Below are positions 9,868 through 22,033 of a stretch of 64,000 nucleotides of DNA, one piece after another; position 1 is the stretch's first letter, and each line of letters opens with the position of its first letter. The DNA lies in contig NC_090280.1 of the NCBI RefSeq assembly GCF_037392515.1, forward strand, positions 74,884,504 through 74,948,503, given 5' to 3'. The translations under genes and the position numbers were made by a program. Source of the stretch: Haliotis asinina (Eukaryota; Mollusca; Gastropoda; Lepetellida; Haliotidae). The notes under the pieces were generated by a model. That model was not told the origin of the DNA. It worked only from the letters and a program-made list of their open reading frames with translations, and ran no database searches.

Positions 9868-10136
9868 ACCCGTGAAGGTCCCGGGGAAGAATAGACCTTC
9901 AGCAACCCATGCTTGCCATAAAAGGCGACTATGCTTGTCGTAAGAGGCGACTAACGGAATCGGGTGGTCAGGCTTGCTGACTTGGTTGGCACATGTCATC
10001 AGTTGCGCAGATCGATGCTCATGTTGTAGATCACTGTATTGTCTGGTCCAGGCTCGATTATTTACAGACCGCCGTCATATAGCTAGGATATTGCTGAGTG
10101 TGGCGTAAAACTAAACTCACTAACTCACTCACTCAC
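9868..10136 (+). repeat. Full-length SINE inside a minisatellite
   Basis: ACCCGTGAAGGTCCCGGGGA head, GGCGACTAACGGAATCGGGT, GATTATTTACAGACCGCCGT, AGCTAGGATATTGCTGAGTG and an ACTCACTCACTCACC tail. Flanking text (CCATGTATAC before, CCATATATAC after) looks like an imperfect target-site duplication. The same insertion is in copy B at 62262-62541. Confidence 0.88.
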
Positions 10137-10495
10137 CACCCATATATACACATGTGCGCGCCATACCTGTGGACAGATGTGCACTCTATGCACGTGCACA
10201 AACGTGCTTTTTATGTATGTGTACAGATGTGGACTATGTACGTGTGTGTACAGATGTGCACTGAGTGCATGTGTACTAATGTGCTTTCTATGCAAGTGTA
10301 CAGATATGCACAGATATGCCCGTGGACAGATGTACGCTCTATGCATGTGTACTGATATACGTTCTATGCATGTGCACCGATGTGCGCTCTGTGATTGTGT
10401 ACATATATCTACTCTATGTATTTGTACAGATATACATTCTATGTATGTCGACAGATATGCATTCTATGTATGTCGACGGATATGCACTTTGTATT
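10137..10495 (+). repeat. ~26-bp minisatellite, right part (copy A, ~14 units)
   Basis: Units resemble GTGTACAGATGTGCACTCTA followed by TGCATG. The copy A tract is about 350 bp, the copy B tract (62542-62712) only about 170 bp, so the array has changed length since the duplication. Confidence 0.88.
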
Positions 10496-11329
10496 TTAGT
10501 CTTGACAAAAGCCACTGTCCAAAAGAAAAGTACGTGGCCAACAGCCTATGATTTTACGGGCGAGGGACATACTCCAAAATTTCAGCATAATAACATTTTG
10601 TATGACAGTATTTGTAGATTGTTTACGTTCTACTCCCAAAACGGACAGTCGACAAAGCATCATAATGGTGCATAATAGCGAGGATATATATGACACTGTG
10701 GTGTGGTAAGAGAGCGACACTAAGCTATTACCACTTAGCATTTTTTGTCAAAAAATATTTGCAAACATTTCACACACGTAGGATTTTTACGGCTGACACA
10801 TTAATGTGAAAATTCTTTAACTTGTTTTGATAAATTTCTTCCTACAGTCAGATTTGTGTGGAATACACTTACATCAGCAAATGCAATTTGCATGGACTGT
10901 CGAACAAAGAATCAACTTTGCATTATGGTTGAACGTCGTCAGAGGTTACTGTCCAAACACAAGCGATATGGAACCATTCTCCTCTCAACACTCTGTGTTC
11001 CATGGATAAACGTGGTTTGATGAATCAGTTTCAGCAAGGGTGACGGGCACAGTCACACAAAGAAGTCATACAACACTATCGTACTTCCCTATACTCAAAA
11101 TGCCACCGAAAGAGAAACCTGTTTCAACGTACTTTCCGATACTCTTTCAACTCCATGGGGAACATACAGCTATGCTGCAGGTTAAGCGCAAGGAACTAAA
11201 CACTCACATTGCCCGCACATCCTCGTGGGTACCAATTTTACAGCTGAGTCGACTGAGACAATGTGGATCTAAGTATCTTCCCCAAGGATACTATGCAAAT
11301 GTGCCCACCTCGCGACCCGAACCTAGGTC

Positions 11330-11405
11330 CCTCCACCGTGGATCGAACCCAGGTCTTCAGCGTGATAGGCAGACGCCTTACCACAGTACTATTGCTCTCT
11401 ACAAC
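11330..11405 (-). repeat. tRNA-derived SINE head (second tRNA type), reverse orientation
   Basis: The minus strand reads GTACTGTGGTAAGGCGTCTG and CTGGGTTCGATCCACGGTGG, matching tRNA A- and B-box spacing. It differs from the GGGTAGCCTAGTGG head seen elsewhere. Copy B partner at 63497-63572. Confidence 0.6.
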
Positions 11406-11849
11406 ATTAATGCCTATGTAGATGACTTCCTGCATGTTCCTCTATGTTTTTGTACAATTGTGAACTCAACATTAATACAGATGTATATGGCATCCTGTAT
11501 GCTCCTCTTCCACGAGGCATTGGCTGATTATCGTTTTCTAGAATGAATTTCGTTCTTGAATATTTAGGGGTTCATCAATGAAATCCATTTCTTGGTATTG
11601 TCATATAACCCACCCAATATAATTTCTTTCTCCTCCAGTAATCGGGAATCTGAAAGAAGAAACAATCAGAAATTAAAGGTGCTGTTGTTCCAATTCTTGT
11701 GAGCGGAAACATACATCCAGGGAAACTCCTCTTATCATCAGTTACGTCTACTCTATTATCTCCAGGGTTCCCTACAGCTTCAGCTGAGAAGAGCGTTAAT
11801 CCATTTCCTCCTCAAAGTCCTTAAACTTCGGAGTTTTCGTACTAAACTA

Positions 11850-13130
11850 CTGATTCGAACCAAGTACTTTCCCCATGTATCAGCAATGTCCTATCAGAAT
11901 TCATAAAAAAATGTTTTTAACTGTGCGTACAACATTGTTTATATAAAGGATCACCTAACCATATTAAATAGTTCTCAAACATACAGTTTTGAAGCAATGT
12001 TTTCCATTTCACATTTCCAAAACAGTTTTTGAGCACACATTATGTACTATAGGTACATTATCATAGGCACATCCATACGTGCTTGAAACTTCTTCTTTTA
12101 TCTGGCGTTTCTCCACATGCATTCAAAACATCTTGCCTGAAAATATTTAAGTGTTTTATCAGAAGACGGTTACAGTTGTTCCTATTGTAGTACAAACTGG
12201 CCACTGATCGATTTTATCATCTGTCTTTTTTAAATTTCTTACAATAGTTCAGTTGAACCATTTTTTCCATGTCAGCACCAGACTGTATTCCTAATAGTTG
12301 AAAATTGTTAAGAGATTACCAATCCAAATTCCAATCTGTACATAGCTTATATCGAATATCGACACCTTTTCTTTGAGTCTATGTATAACAGAAGTTTTCT
12401 GCATGAACTTTCAGTCCAGAGAACCTTGCAAAAAAGACAGGGTATTTAATCTATATAATCTGTTCAAAGCGTATAATTCACAGTTTCGAAACTGTTTTTC
12501 ATATTGTTAATCTTCTTTTGTTATATCACGCCACGTTATTTGGTGAATCTTTAGCAAAGACATTTATATTTATGGCCGACAGGATGCAATCTGGACACTA
12601 GCTGTCACATGTGACCTGAATTTACCATAACTTGTTCAATTTTTCTTTTCCTTGGTTTGAAAGAAAGAAACAGCGGGCGACTCGCCAAATTATTACTGAC
12701 TTTGCAATGTATGGATATATTCATAAACTGTTACATTTCGCTAAACTGGACACACATAATACAATTGCAATACAATTCAATTTAATAAATTGAAATTAAT
12801 GGTATATTAAGTTACCATGTCTCATCGAGTTTGATATGAATATTTATCATATGTCCGAGTTAAATATCGAACGAGAAAGTAGTTCGATTTTGATATCTAA
12901 CTTGGGTGAGTGATAAATCTGAATATTTGAATATCACAACGAACTGACGAAACTGAGAATTTCGACGGACATGACAGCGAACGTGGAAACATGTCTCCAT
13001 CAAATTCATCCGGGCGTGACAGAACCTCATGGGTGAGTATGGAAGGATGGTTTCCAACATAAACACAAAGTACTAATCAGAATATAGCATAAATGGAACA
13101 TTTAAAACCACCATCAAAACTGTAATTTCA
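11850..13130. other. AT-rich stretch without recognisable gene
   Basis: Only short frames and ordinary AT-rich sequence are seen. The segmental similarity to the right window edge ends at or beyond about 11840. No SLC6 5' exon motif (for example a conserved NVWRFPY block) could be found here. Confidence 0.5.
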
Positions 13131-13136
13131 TACAGA

Positions 13137-13435
13137 TAATTTAGCAGAAATTTGGAACACACGGAAACAAAGGATGGGCTTATACTTGAAACTAGGCACG
13201 CCAAAGGCAAATGAAGAGGAAACATCTAATGCGTTCTTGAATATTATAGGACAGGACGGTAGAGACATTCATAACACTTTACATCTGAACAGTCGGAAGT
13301 CAACAAGACAGATGCTTTAGAAACCAAGTTTCGTGAAAATTGTACTCCAAAACAAAACGTGACCACTGAAAGATATAAGTTCCAAACAGGATCTCAAAGA
13401 GGGGAAGATATTGATATTATATTAATTCCTTCCCA
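13137..13435 (+). pseudogene. Ty3/gypsy-like gag remnant
   Basis: Translation gives a gag-like pattern: IWNTRKQRMGLYLKL, then SNAFLNIIGQDGRDIHNT and, in another frame, CTPKQNVTTERYKF. That layout (a helical start, a GxDGxDIxNT-like step, then a PKxNVTxERYKF step) is what I know from gag proteins of invertebrate gypsy-type retrotransposons. A frame change near 13285 breaks it, and no protease or reverse transcriptase follows. It is a fragment, without LTRs that I can see. Confidence 0.6.
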
Positions 13436-13454
13436 GGTAATTCCTGCTAGATTT

Positions 13455-14115
13455 TAATTTGCAATATATCATATGTTTTCTTTAACACGGTTTAACTAGT
13501 TATTTAATTATTTTGTGTTTAGATGTTATGCCATAAAGAGGGACCATTATAGATGCCATATGTGACGATGTTTTAGAGCATGATCCTTCATGAAGAACAT
13601 CGTGGTCACGTCAACACCCATAATTCCCCCTCTATGTGTGAATGATGACGATGTAGAGTTGTATTAGCAGACATGTAATTTGCAATGTATCATATGTTTT
13701 CTTTAACACGGTTTAACTAGTTATTTAATTATTTTGTGTTTAGATGTTATGCCATAAAGAGGGACGATTATAGATGCCATATGTGACGACGTTTTGGAGC
13801 ATGATCCTTCATGAAGAACATCGTGGTCACGTCAACACCCATAATTCCCCCTCTGTGTGTGAATGATGACGATGTAGAGTTGTATTAGCAGACATGTAAT
13901 TTGCAATGTATCATATGTTTTCTTTAACACGGTTTAACTAGTTATTTAATTATTTTGTGTTTAGATGTTATGCCATAAAGAGGGACGATTATAGATGCCA
14001 TATGTGACGACGTTTTGGAGCATGATCCTTCATGAAGAACATCGTGGTCACGTCAACACCCATAATTCCCCCTCTGTGTGTGAATGATGACGATGTAGAG
14101 TTCTATTAGCAGACA
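13455..14115 (+). repeat. Three-unit 220-221 bp tandem repeat
   Basis: Units start with TTTGCAATATATCATATGTT and include GTTATGCCATAAAGAGGGAC and ACATCGTGGTCACGTCAACA; starts are at about 13459, 13679 and 13900. The second and third are nearly identical; the first differs at a few positions. It begins about 20 bases after the gag remnant. Confidence 0.93.
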
Positions 14116-14302
14116 AGTATGAATACATATTATTAAGGAAAGCCTTCAGTCAAGCTTTGGGAGAGGCAAATTATATCCTCCCTCTATAATTTGAACAGAG
14201 AGCAGGTTCACTTTATGGTTCGATTTATTCAAAGGCCATTGTGAAAAAATATCACGAATAAACATTTTATGTTCTTTCTTTGAATGGCTTTTTACACCTT
14301 CA

Positions 14303-14365
14303 TGGATAACAATTTCTTCTGTATCGAATCCTCTCAATCTCGTAACAGAGAAGTTGTTATCCATA
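14303..14365. repeat. Inverted repeat, ~16-bp arms
   Basis: ATGGATAACAATTTCT at the left pairs with AGAAGTTGTTATCCAT at the right with one mismatch, around a ~30-base loop. It could be the core of a fold-back element; no boundary is clear. Confidence 0.6.
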
Positions 14366-15390
14366 AAGTTTGTCTATTTCATGTTCCACCGCTGGTGGCG
14401 GGAACTGTCTGGGGCGTCACCGCACACGTTTGCATACCATTTGTACTCTTGTCAAAGGACAAGAGGAATAATATATAAACCCTGTAACCCGAAACAAAGA
14501 TGCAAATATTTGTTACAACCATCAGAGCCCCAATCGTCCATTTTAACTTTTTAGAGTTTGCATTCATATTGGATTTTTAAATATGGTTCAGTTACGGCTA
14601 CCTTCCGAAGAATACCTTATACACAGTTTAATGTTGTGAACTTTCCGCGCACTGTTTCATATACACGTGCTGCGCTGTGTTTCCATGATCATACTAGAAC
14701 TTTAAGATCGATCTATAGAAAAGGTGAAATATTGAAATATAGTGTTGCATCATTGCCTACACCAGTAAAGATGACTACTTTTCGTAATAGTCCATGAGGT
14801 ACGGCTTGAAAATTGAGTCATCGGTACCATTTGAGGGTGACCAAGGTTTGTTGTATTTTTATGGAAGCTCAATATATCTAGTTTAATAAGAAACACAATA
14901 GCAACATGGGTGACACAGCTTAGACTTTCCCTGGCTACTTGAATATGGGTACCCCCTACACGGAAAACCTCATTCGCAGCATGATTTTCACTGTACTACA
15001 ATCAATACAAATCCCATGCAGTAGTTATTAAGAAATCATCTCTAATAATCTAAAAAAGATATAAGAGATATTAAGTAATCATAGTTAGTAATGATATTTA
15101 GACTTTTAAAATATCCTGTATTTCCTCTAATGAGCGCCCGGTGGGAGAAATTAATTAATTGTTAGTGAGCGTTACCTCAAAGGCAAAACATTCCTTAATA
15201 AATATATTTTGGGATCAACGGGGAATACGTTTATAAATAAAAAGTTGCATCTGATGTTTAATAAAGACCGCACGATTATTTCCTAAATGCTACTTTAACC
15301 CAAATCCTTATTGGAGAAAATATGATACATAAAAGCAACATAAGGCTGGTAATAAACCAAATCAATGACATTATATGAATATTGAATACT
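14366..15390. other. AT-rich stretch without recognisable gene
   Basis: Only short frames with no family features. GTACCATTTGAGGGTGACCA near 14824 and GGTCACCCCATG near 18600 resemble each other in reverse orientation, and CTACTTTTCGTAATAGTCCATG near 14774 resembles the reverse complement of sequence near 18640. These could be terminal inverted repeats of the mobile-type gene in between. Confidence 0.4.
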
Positions 15391-15394
15391 TCTG

Positions 15395-17430
15395 TTACTG
15401 TGCAAACTCCTCATCACTGTCGCTGTCTTCTCCGGAAAAAGAATGGCCGTGTTCATCATCTTCTTCATCATCTGGTTGATTTGAGCAGTCTGCCAGTCTA
15501 CATAATTCGGAATACTTCAGGTTGTTCACAAGGCAAATGCATTGAGGCAGAGAACAGTTCCTACGACATGGACATGAAATCAGTTCTAGGACACCTTCAG
15601 GTGCGGGACTTCCATCCATCCAATCAAAACTGAGATTTCCATTTTCAAGTTTCCATCCATGACCAGTTGGTAATGGTATAACTGGAATCTGCACAAGAAT
15701 GTTCTTCCATATGGTGCTTTGGTAGTTGGCTCTTTGAATGTGTTTCTGAAGGGCATCAGCACATGGTGGCAGTTGATGGGGCTCAATCTTTCCTTTCCTA
15801 CTAGCGAACATTTCATACCTGAGTTTGTTCACCTTCTTTGTGTTAGTCTTGGCTGAATACAAGAGGCAAGTGAACTCCTCCTGCTGACTCTGAAGAGAAT
15901 TTGATACCTGCATATCATTCCCGAGTTCTTTGAATGTGCCTTGCCATAGCAGATCACTTCTTAAGAGTTTCAGAGCTGATAGTTTTCCCTGGCCAGCAAA
16001 TGCGCTAACTGAAATGGCGTGAATGTCGATGTACTGTACTCTGTTTTGACCCAGCCTTCAAGAAGATCTTTGCTTTAATTTTCCAGGTATACATCAAGCA
16101 CATGACAAATACATCTATTTCATCAGAAATCATCAAAATGTTCTGAAAGCCTTGGTCTGCAGCATGAGCACTGTGAAGAAGTAGCCTTGTGTCTGCTTCC
16201 TCCTGACTTGACTGGAGATCTTTATCTCTGACAGAGCCATCTTTACTTTTCTCTGGTGACATAAAGTACCCTGTTGCCCAACATTTCTCTGAGTTCAGAT
16301 CGCTGCCATTCGTCCACCAGGAATTTGATTAGTTCTGTTTTATTGTTTGTTTTCAAAGTTTTCTCCACCGAGTGACAGTCTGCTTTGATGAAATCCCCTT
16401 GTCTTGTACAGTGTCTTCATTTGACATTCCCCGCAGCTGTCTCTCTGCATTTTGTATCGAGGTCTGGTTGTAAACATCGAAGACTATTCTTTCTGCTGTC
16501 CGTGCCTCACATACTGCCACGGATAGGATTGCAGATGCCAACTCACCAAAAGTCTTCCCATCACCCTTTATCTTTTGGACTACTGCCATGCCATCCACTA
16601 TACAATTCTGTCATCTTGCTTGAGACAAAATTTGTCATATCTGTAAGAGGCATGACTCTAGGAGATCCAAACAAATCTGTTCTGACAAAATGGAATAAAT
16701 AATTCAGGGCAGTTTCTTCAGCTTTTTTGTAATTGTTATCTTCCTGGTTGTCAGGTTTGTCTGGTGTTACACCCTCATGCATTGTTTTTCCTGTACCTTT
16801 AGTGTATTTCTTGTAGCAGGACTTGTGATACCAGGCCTCTGCAGCAACAAGGTCTTTCATTGTTACAAGGGGTAAGAGCCTCTTGTCTTCTTTGTCAAGT
16901 ACAGCTTTTCTAATTGTGTTGTCCGCTTGAAGTTCCACACACTGTGTAAGAGGTTCCCTTGTGTTTGATGACTTCAGGTACTTGTTGCATCTTCCAGGAG
17001 GGCAGAATATACAAACCTTGTCAAGTATGCTGGTTGATTGAGCAGATTTCCTAGGGGATTTTGCCATTGACTCATTTTCTTTTTCATGTTTAGCTAAATC
17101 CCTCTTCATGGTAAATATCTGCCTACATTTTCTGTGATAGTAAACATTAGGTATACTACCTTCAGGCAAATATTCACATAACTCAAGGATTGGTTAATGT
17201 CCTTTTAACTGGGCTGCCCTGTAAAGCGTAGTCCATGATTCGAGATCTCTTGGTGATACCAGATTGGATGAGGTATCCTCTGTGCCAGTATGAATCATGC
17301 ACACTGGGGCTGTCATGATGATGAAGTAACATCTGGAAAACATTATGATTGTAGGGTTATTCCTGAGACGTAATACCCAATATAATATAACCTTGTCAAC
17401 ATGATCATGTATGTTGTTAACTGACATCAA
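15395..17430 (-). pseudogene. Decayed multi-copy mobile-type gene with EADTRLLLH and Cys-rich end
   Basis: Read on the minus strand, one protein can be followed through several frames. The N-terminal part has LESWTTLYRAAQLKGH, then IPNVYYHRKCRQIFTMKRDL, a CIFCPPGRC zinc-knuckle-like pair and AEAWYHKSCYKKY. The middle has SSQEEADTRLLLHSAHAADQ and ISDEIDVFVMC. The C-terminal part has HQLPPCADALQKHIQRANYQ, GHGWKLENGNLSFDWM and CPCRRNCSLPQCIC, then an acidic tail. I know this architecture only as an uncharacterised repetitive family of invertebrate genomes. The EADTR...DxDVF spacing resembles PIN/FEN-type nucleases (inference). It is broken by TAA at 17194-17196, further frame breaks near 16350 and 16000, and an apparent deletion after the DIDVF block. 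Confidence 0.6.
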
Positions 17431-17439
17431 TAGGCTGAA

Positions 17440-18901
17440 ATCCTATCAGACATTATCATTGAAAACTAAAGAGCAGTTTCAACCATTCAATTTCTGCCGC
17501 GATTCACCCTACACACACCTTCCAAAAACACACAGAAGCCTCCCACCTTCCCTCAAAATGAAATAAAATAAACACAAAAATAAAAAACAGACAAATTTGA
17601 TAAAATTTAAGTTGAAATGATTGTATTTACCAAATTTCATTTAGGAGTTTTGGAGAAGATTCCACACTTTCCATTGTCCATCATTCTGCCCAAATAATTG
17701 TAAATATTTCTGATTTCTTTACAGCATATGCATTACAGTTTAATACGAATAAGTAGAAGATAGTGCCAGAAAAAAAATCCTGAAGAAGGGGGGAAAATGA
17801 TGAATATTTGAATTTTTGATGTTTGATGGGAAAAAAAGTAAATATTTACAACATTGAAAATACATCGAATCAAATAAACAATAAAATGGTACAATATAAT
17901 CATAATCATTTTCAGACTTGATGAAGTTGAATTGACAAAATCAGGTTTTAAAATTTTTAGGAACCACCAGACATGTTGCTTTGAAAAAATATATATGAAA
18001 AGTTGAAGGTGAATAGTATCTAAGACATTTGATTGACAGCTTTGGTGCTCTCTTTATAAGCAAATATGTTAGAAAAACAATTCATTTTGCTTATAATTAT
18101 CAACTAGAATCAGTATCTTACAAGTGCTAGAATTTAAATATTAATGTATGAACATTTCAAAGGATAGTTTTCCAAAGAATTAGACTGTGCATGAAGCTTG
18201 AGTGCTAAGCATGTCTTCACATTGGGAAATTTATTATGTCATTTGGAGCAATATAATGAATGAAATGATGTGATTTGGGCTGCTTTTCATATCATATATT
18301 ATTTCAGAAATACTGTTAAACAGCTTTTAATGAATACTTACCACTTTCACAGCTTGTAGTGGTTTCTGATGTCATCAGTGACATCATCCTCTGTAGCAAC
18401 AGTATAAACAGGAAGTGCGGCCATATTGGATGACGCATAATATTACCTTACAACTAATTACATATCTATTTTTAGGGAAACAGCGTCAGGCAACTTTTTA
18501 AAACTGCCATAAAAGTCAACAGCTGCTAATATATGATTGCTATCATGCTTTAAAGTTGATATTAGTGATGTATCTTTATTTTAAACACCTCAAACATTGG
18601 TCACCCCATGTGGGCATCAAAAGTTGTGTACCTCATGGACTATAACGGCATAAACTGAAGCCTTAACAAATATAGTGAGTAATAATACAGTATATCTAGA
18701 GGCAAGAAAACCCAATCCTAAAGATTTGTTTTTAATTGTAATTACGTTTCGAATCCACGGTAGGATGAAACATAGACGACCTGTTAATGCTTATATGCTC
18801 CTGCAAGATGCCTCTTTCTCCAACAGATAATTTGCAGCTAATGATTTCATATGTTCTGTGTAATAATGTTTTGATATAACTCACTGGCATGTCCTCTCCA
18901 G
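17440..18901. other. AT-rich stretch before the SLC6 exons
   Basis: No exon is recognised. It ends in the acceptor CTCTCCAG of the first visible SLC6 exon. The 18590-18660 part may mirror 14774-14840 (see that entry). Confidence 0.45.
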
Positions 18902-19014
18902 GGTCAGGCTTGGGATTAATCATCTACCCAGAAGCCATCGCACATCTTCCTGTGTCTCAGCTGTGGGCAGTCCTGTTCTTCATCATGCTAATAACCCTGG
19001 GGATGGACTCGCTT
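18902..19014 (+). CDS. SLC6: SLC6 exon: EL4 and TM8
   Basis: Acceptor TCCTCTCCAG, donor CTT|GTACGC; 113 nt, needs one base from an upstream exon. It encodes [20 protein letters not shown] and [14 protein letters not shown]. The incoming phase shows that at least one more coding exon must exist upstream. Confidence 0.94.
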
Positions 19015-21999
19015 GTACGCAATGCCTTTTGCATCTTAATATTCTGAAAAAAAGGCGTTATTTTAAATCAATATGCATCAGACATTTTGAGATGAGTGGG
19101 TGCGTGATTATGGCTTTTGTACCACTTTCAGCAATATTCCAGCAATATCAAGGAGGTGACCGAATGAAAAAAGGCAAGTTATCTGTCCTGAAAATAGGAG
19201 AATTAAAATGGTCAGGTCAAATACTGTGAAAGTTCAGTTTGTAAAGGTGAACATTTACAACTGTGACATCATATATTATCTTCTAGCTCCATTATCAGGC
19301 ATGCATTGTCTTAGAGTGTAAATTCTGTATGGAATATTTGCAGTTTGGTCCGATGGAAACGGTTCTCGCCGGAATAGTAGACGCATATCCCAAATACCTC
19401 CAGCCCCGTAGAATGTATGTCACTGCTGGTGTCTGCCTCTTCTGCTTCCTGGTGTCCGTGCCCTATGCCACCAACGTGAAAACACCTTACACCAAAACAT
19501 TTCATTTTGGGATTGGGGTATGCCAGGAAGAGGGTGGGGGTCTCCAGAGAGTTAGTATTCACAATTTCGGATAAACTAAACTCTGATTTACCCCACACGT
19601 GAAGATTAACATACCAGGATAGTTCTGGTGAGTGTATAAGTGATGGTTAGAATTTGTTTTGATGGTTATTATTTGCTTAATGACTGTTCTGTTATTATTT
19701 ATTTTTCATTCCAGTTAGTTTGAACGAGCTTTGAGTCAACAACACATGGTCTATTGTGTGTAATAGGACTAGAGTTGGTAATGGACTGCTTGAATTAAGC
19801 TGGAATATCGCTGGCGATAGTATTTACAATGACTCACCACATTACATATATCCATAAATATCCATCAGCTCGCAGGAGTAGCCGATGATCATTCAGTCAT
19901 ATCTTTTTCACTTAATATGTATATCACCAATGATATTCATGATACAGACACGGTATGTTTCGTGGCAATTATCCAGATAACAATTACCGGTTCAGTTGCT
20001 ATGTCCGTTCGATTTAATCACTTCTGTCTGAAATCTTACCTTTGCAACGAGGATAGACACAAAACTATTTGCTGTGTAAACCAGAGCTAATGAAAGAAAG
20101 CGAATATCTAATGACAGCCGTAAACAGGTGCATTGCAAGTATGAATGATATGTACCCAAGAAGGCTAACTAATTGCAGATCTGATCTTTTTAACACTTTG
20201 CCATTGATCTGATAGCAAAATGTAAATGTATGACACTACAGCTCTCTTTGGGTAGCATCCAGTATTGTTTACGTCAGGATTGCCTACAGGGTACGTTCGT
20301 TTCTTTTGAATGAGCCTGATTTTTCACCTTCAGACTTTGTACCCGTGGTGGGAACCAAACCAGGGTCTTCAGGGTGACATGCGGAACGCTTTAACCATAG
20401 CTGTTAGAGCTCATTTAAATTACATCACTTTCTGAAGTATTTATTCCTTGTACAGGGTGGAATCTACCTCCTCCAGCTGCTAGACTGGTATAACTCATCA
20501 TTCAGCATTCTGCTTATTGGCTGCCTCGAGTGTATTGTCATCAACTGGATCTACGGTAAAACTCAGTTGTAGAATATCATACATGCAGCGTTGCAAGGAT
20601 TGTAAACTGTGTTCCCACGGAGCAGCTTACCTTATAAGATCAGGGTGCCATTAAATAAAAATATAGAAGTAATAGAAAACATGTTCAAAGTTCACAGTAT
20701 TATTTAACAGCTGCAGAATGCACTCTTAGGGGTCAAGAACCAAATTAATACTGGCAAGGATCACTATCACAGATTAACAAAGTATGTGCGGATATAGCCA
20801 CCTTGATCAGCTCGGGAAGGGTATAACCGACATTAGCCAAGAAAACTCTTCAATAAGTCAGTTCCCTTGATGGTATAATAAGGCTGTGAAACACCATTCC
20901 GTTGTTTAGCTCCGTAACACTAGAAGTAAGTCAGTCTAAGAACAAAGCCAGAGAGTCCCGATACAGAGTGAAAACCAAAGTTATATCGTCATTCCATGGC
21001 TCCTTAGAAGGCACGTAAGTCGCGAAAGTTTCTAGATATATTTAAACTTACCAATTTTTAAACGTGGTATTATTGTTATTTTATAATATGGCTATATGTT
21101 CCCACAATAGCCAGCCGCTGAAGGGATGGTGTAAATCCAGATAGACCTATGCAGTTAGCAATAGTACAGTAAGTCCGTCCCCATGGTCCCAAGTATGATA
21201 ATCTACCTTCAATTGTTGGCGACATATAGCTCGTGTTTTATATTCAGCCCCCCGCTAAGCAACTGAAAGAATTACGGAACGGAGCCGAGAAATCTCCGAA
21301 AATGGCCGAGCTTGTTTCAAGTATTACCGACATCGCTTCTATAGGGGCGTTGTGTTTATGTTATTACCGCTAAACTACCGACATCGCTGCACTTGTTTTA
21401 AATTACTAGTTTTGAATTTATATATATGGTAATCTAGTTGCTTTACTGTCCTTCGTTGACAGGTATTTTATAAATCACCTCAAATAGTTAATATTATATA
21501 TAACTTGATATAGTCACGATATGGTTGAAATACTGTCCTTGTGATTTAACAATTTAACTCCCTCACTCTACTCTATGGATACGTTTGTTCACACTTGCGT
21601 TTGCCTATATCAAAACAATGCATGGTGAAAGCATGCGACTTAACTATTAGTGAATATATTTAGGGATAACAAATTGCCTAATGAACCATCCAGAGTATCA
21701 AGATGCAGAGCTGTGCCAGTCGTCTGGCAGCAATGAACCGGGAGGCGTCTAACGTCAATGGACAGTTGGAGTTCTTGTTTTAAGACAGTTCGCATCACCA
21801 TCATGTCCTAAATTCCCAAATCCAAAACTTATTCGTTCATCATTTGAGAAATCCTAACGCCCTTTTCAGTTTGTCCTATCCTTCAGTCATACTCACCCTT
21901 TCACATCTAAAACTATATGGCCTGGTGCCCCGTATGTGATTTGAGCATCATGTCACAAAGCCCACTTAAAGTTTCCAAACTATCACCATCATTAGCAGC

Positions 22000-22033
<34 letters not shown>

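Larger units (their letters stand above)
151..11850 (+). repeat. Segmental duplication, copy A
   Basis: This block matches 53476-64000 (and, at its left end, also 52336-53400) in the same order and orientation. It covers SLC13 exons 6-14, their introns with the same inserted SINEs, and more than 5 kb of downstream DNA. Exons differ by a few percent; introns differ also by indels, notably 4610-5031 and 6894-7623, which are absent from the second copy. Similarity still continues at the right window edge, so the true end is unknown. Confidence 0.93.

Noticed and set aside
10098..10551. Cys-rich repeat frames (…YVCVQMCT…)
   Set aside because: They are translations of the ~26-bp minisatellite; the array length differs between copies and frames change.
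11040..11546. 168-codon open frame present in both duplicates (also 63207-63713)
   Set aside because: It runs through a reversed tRNA-SINE head, and most copy A/B differences are replacements; no family features.
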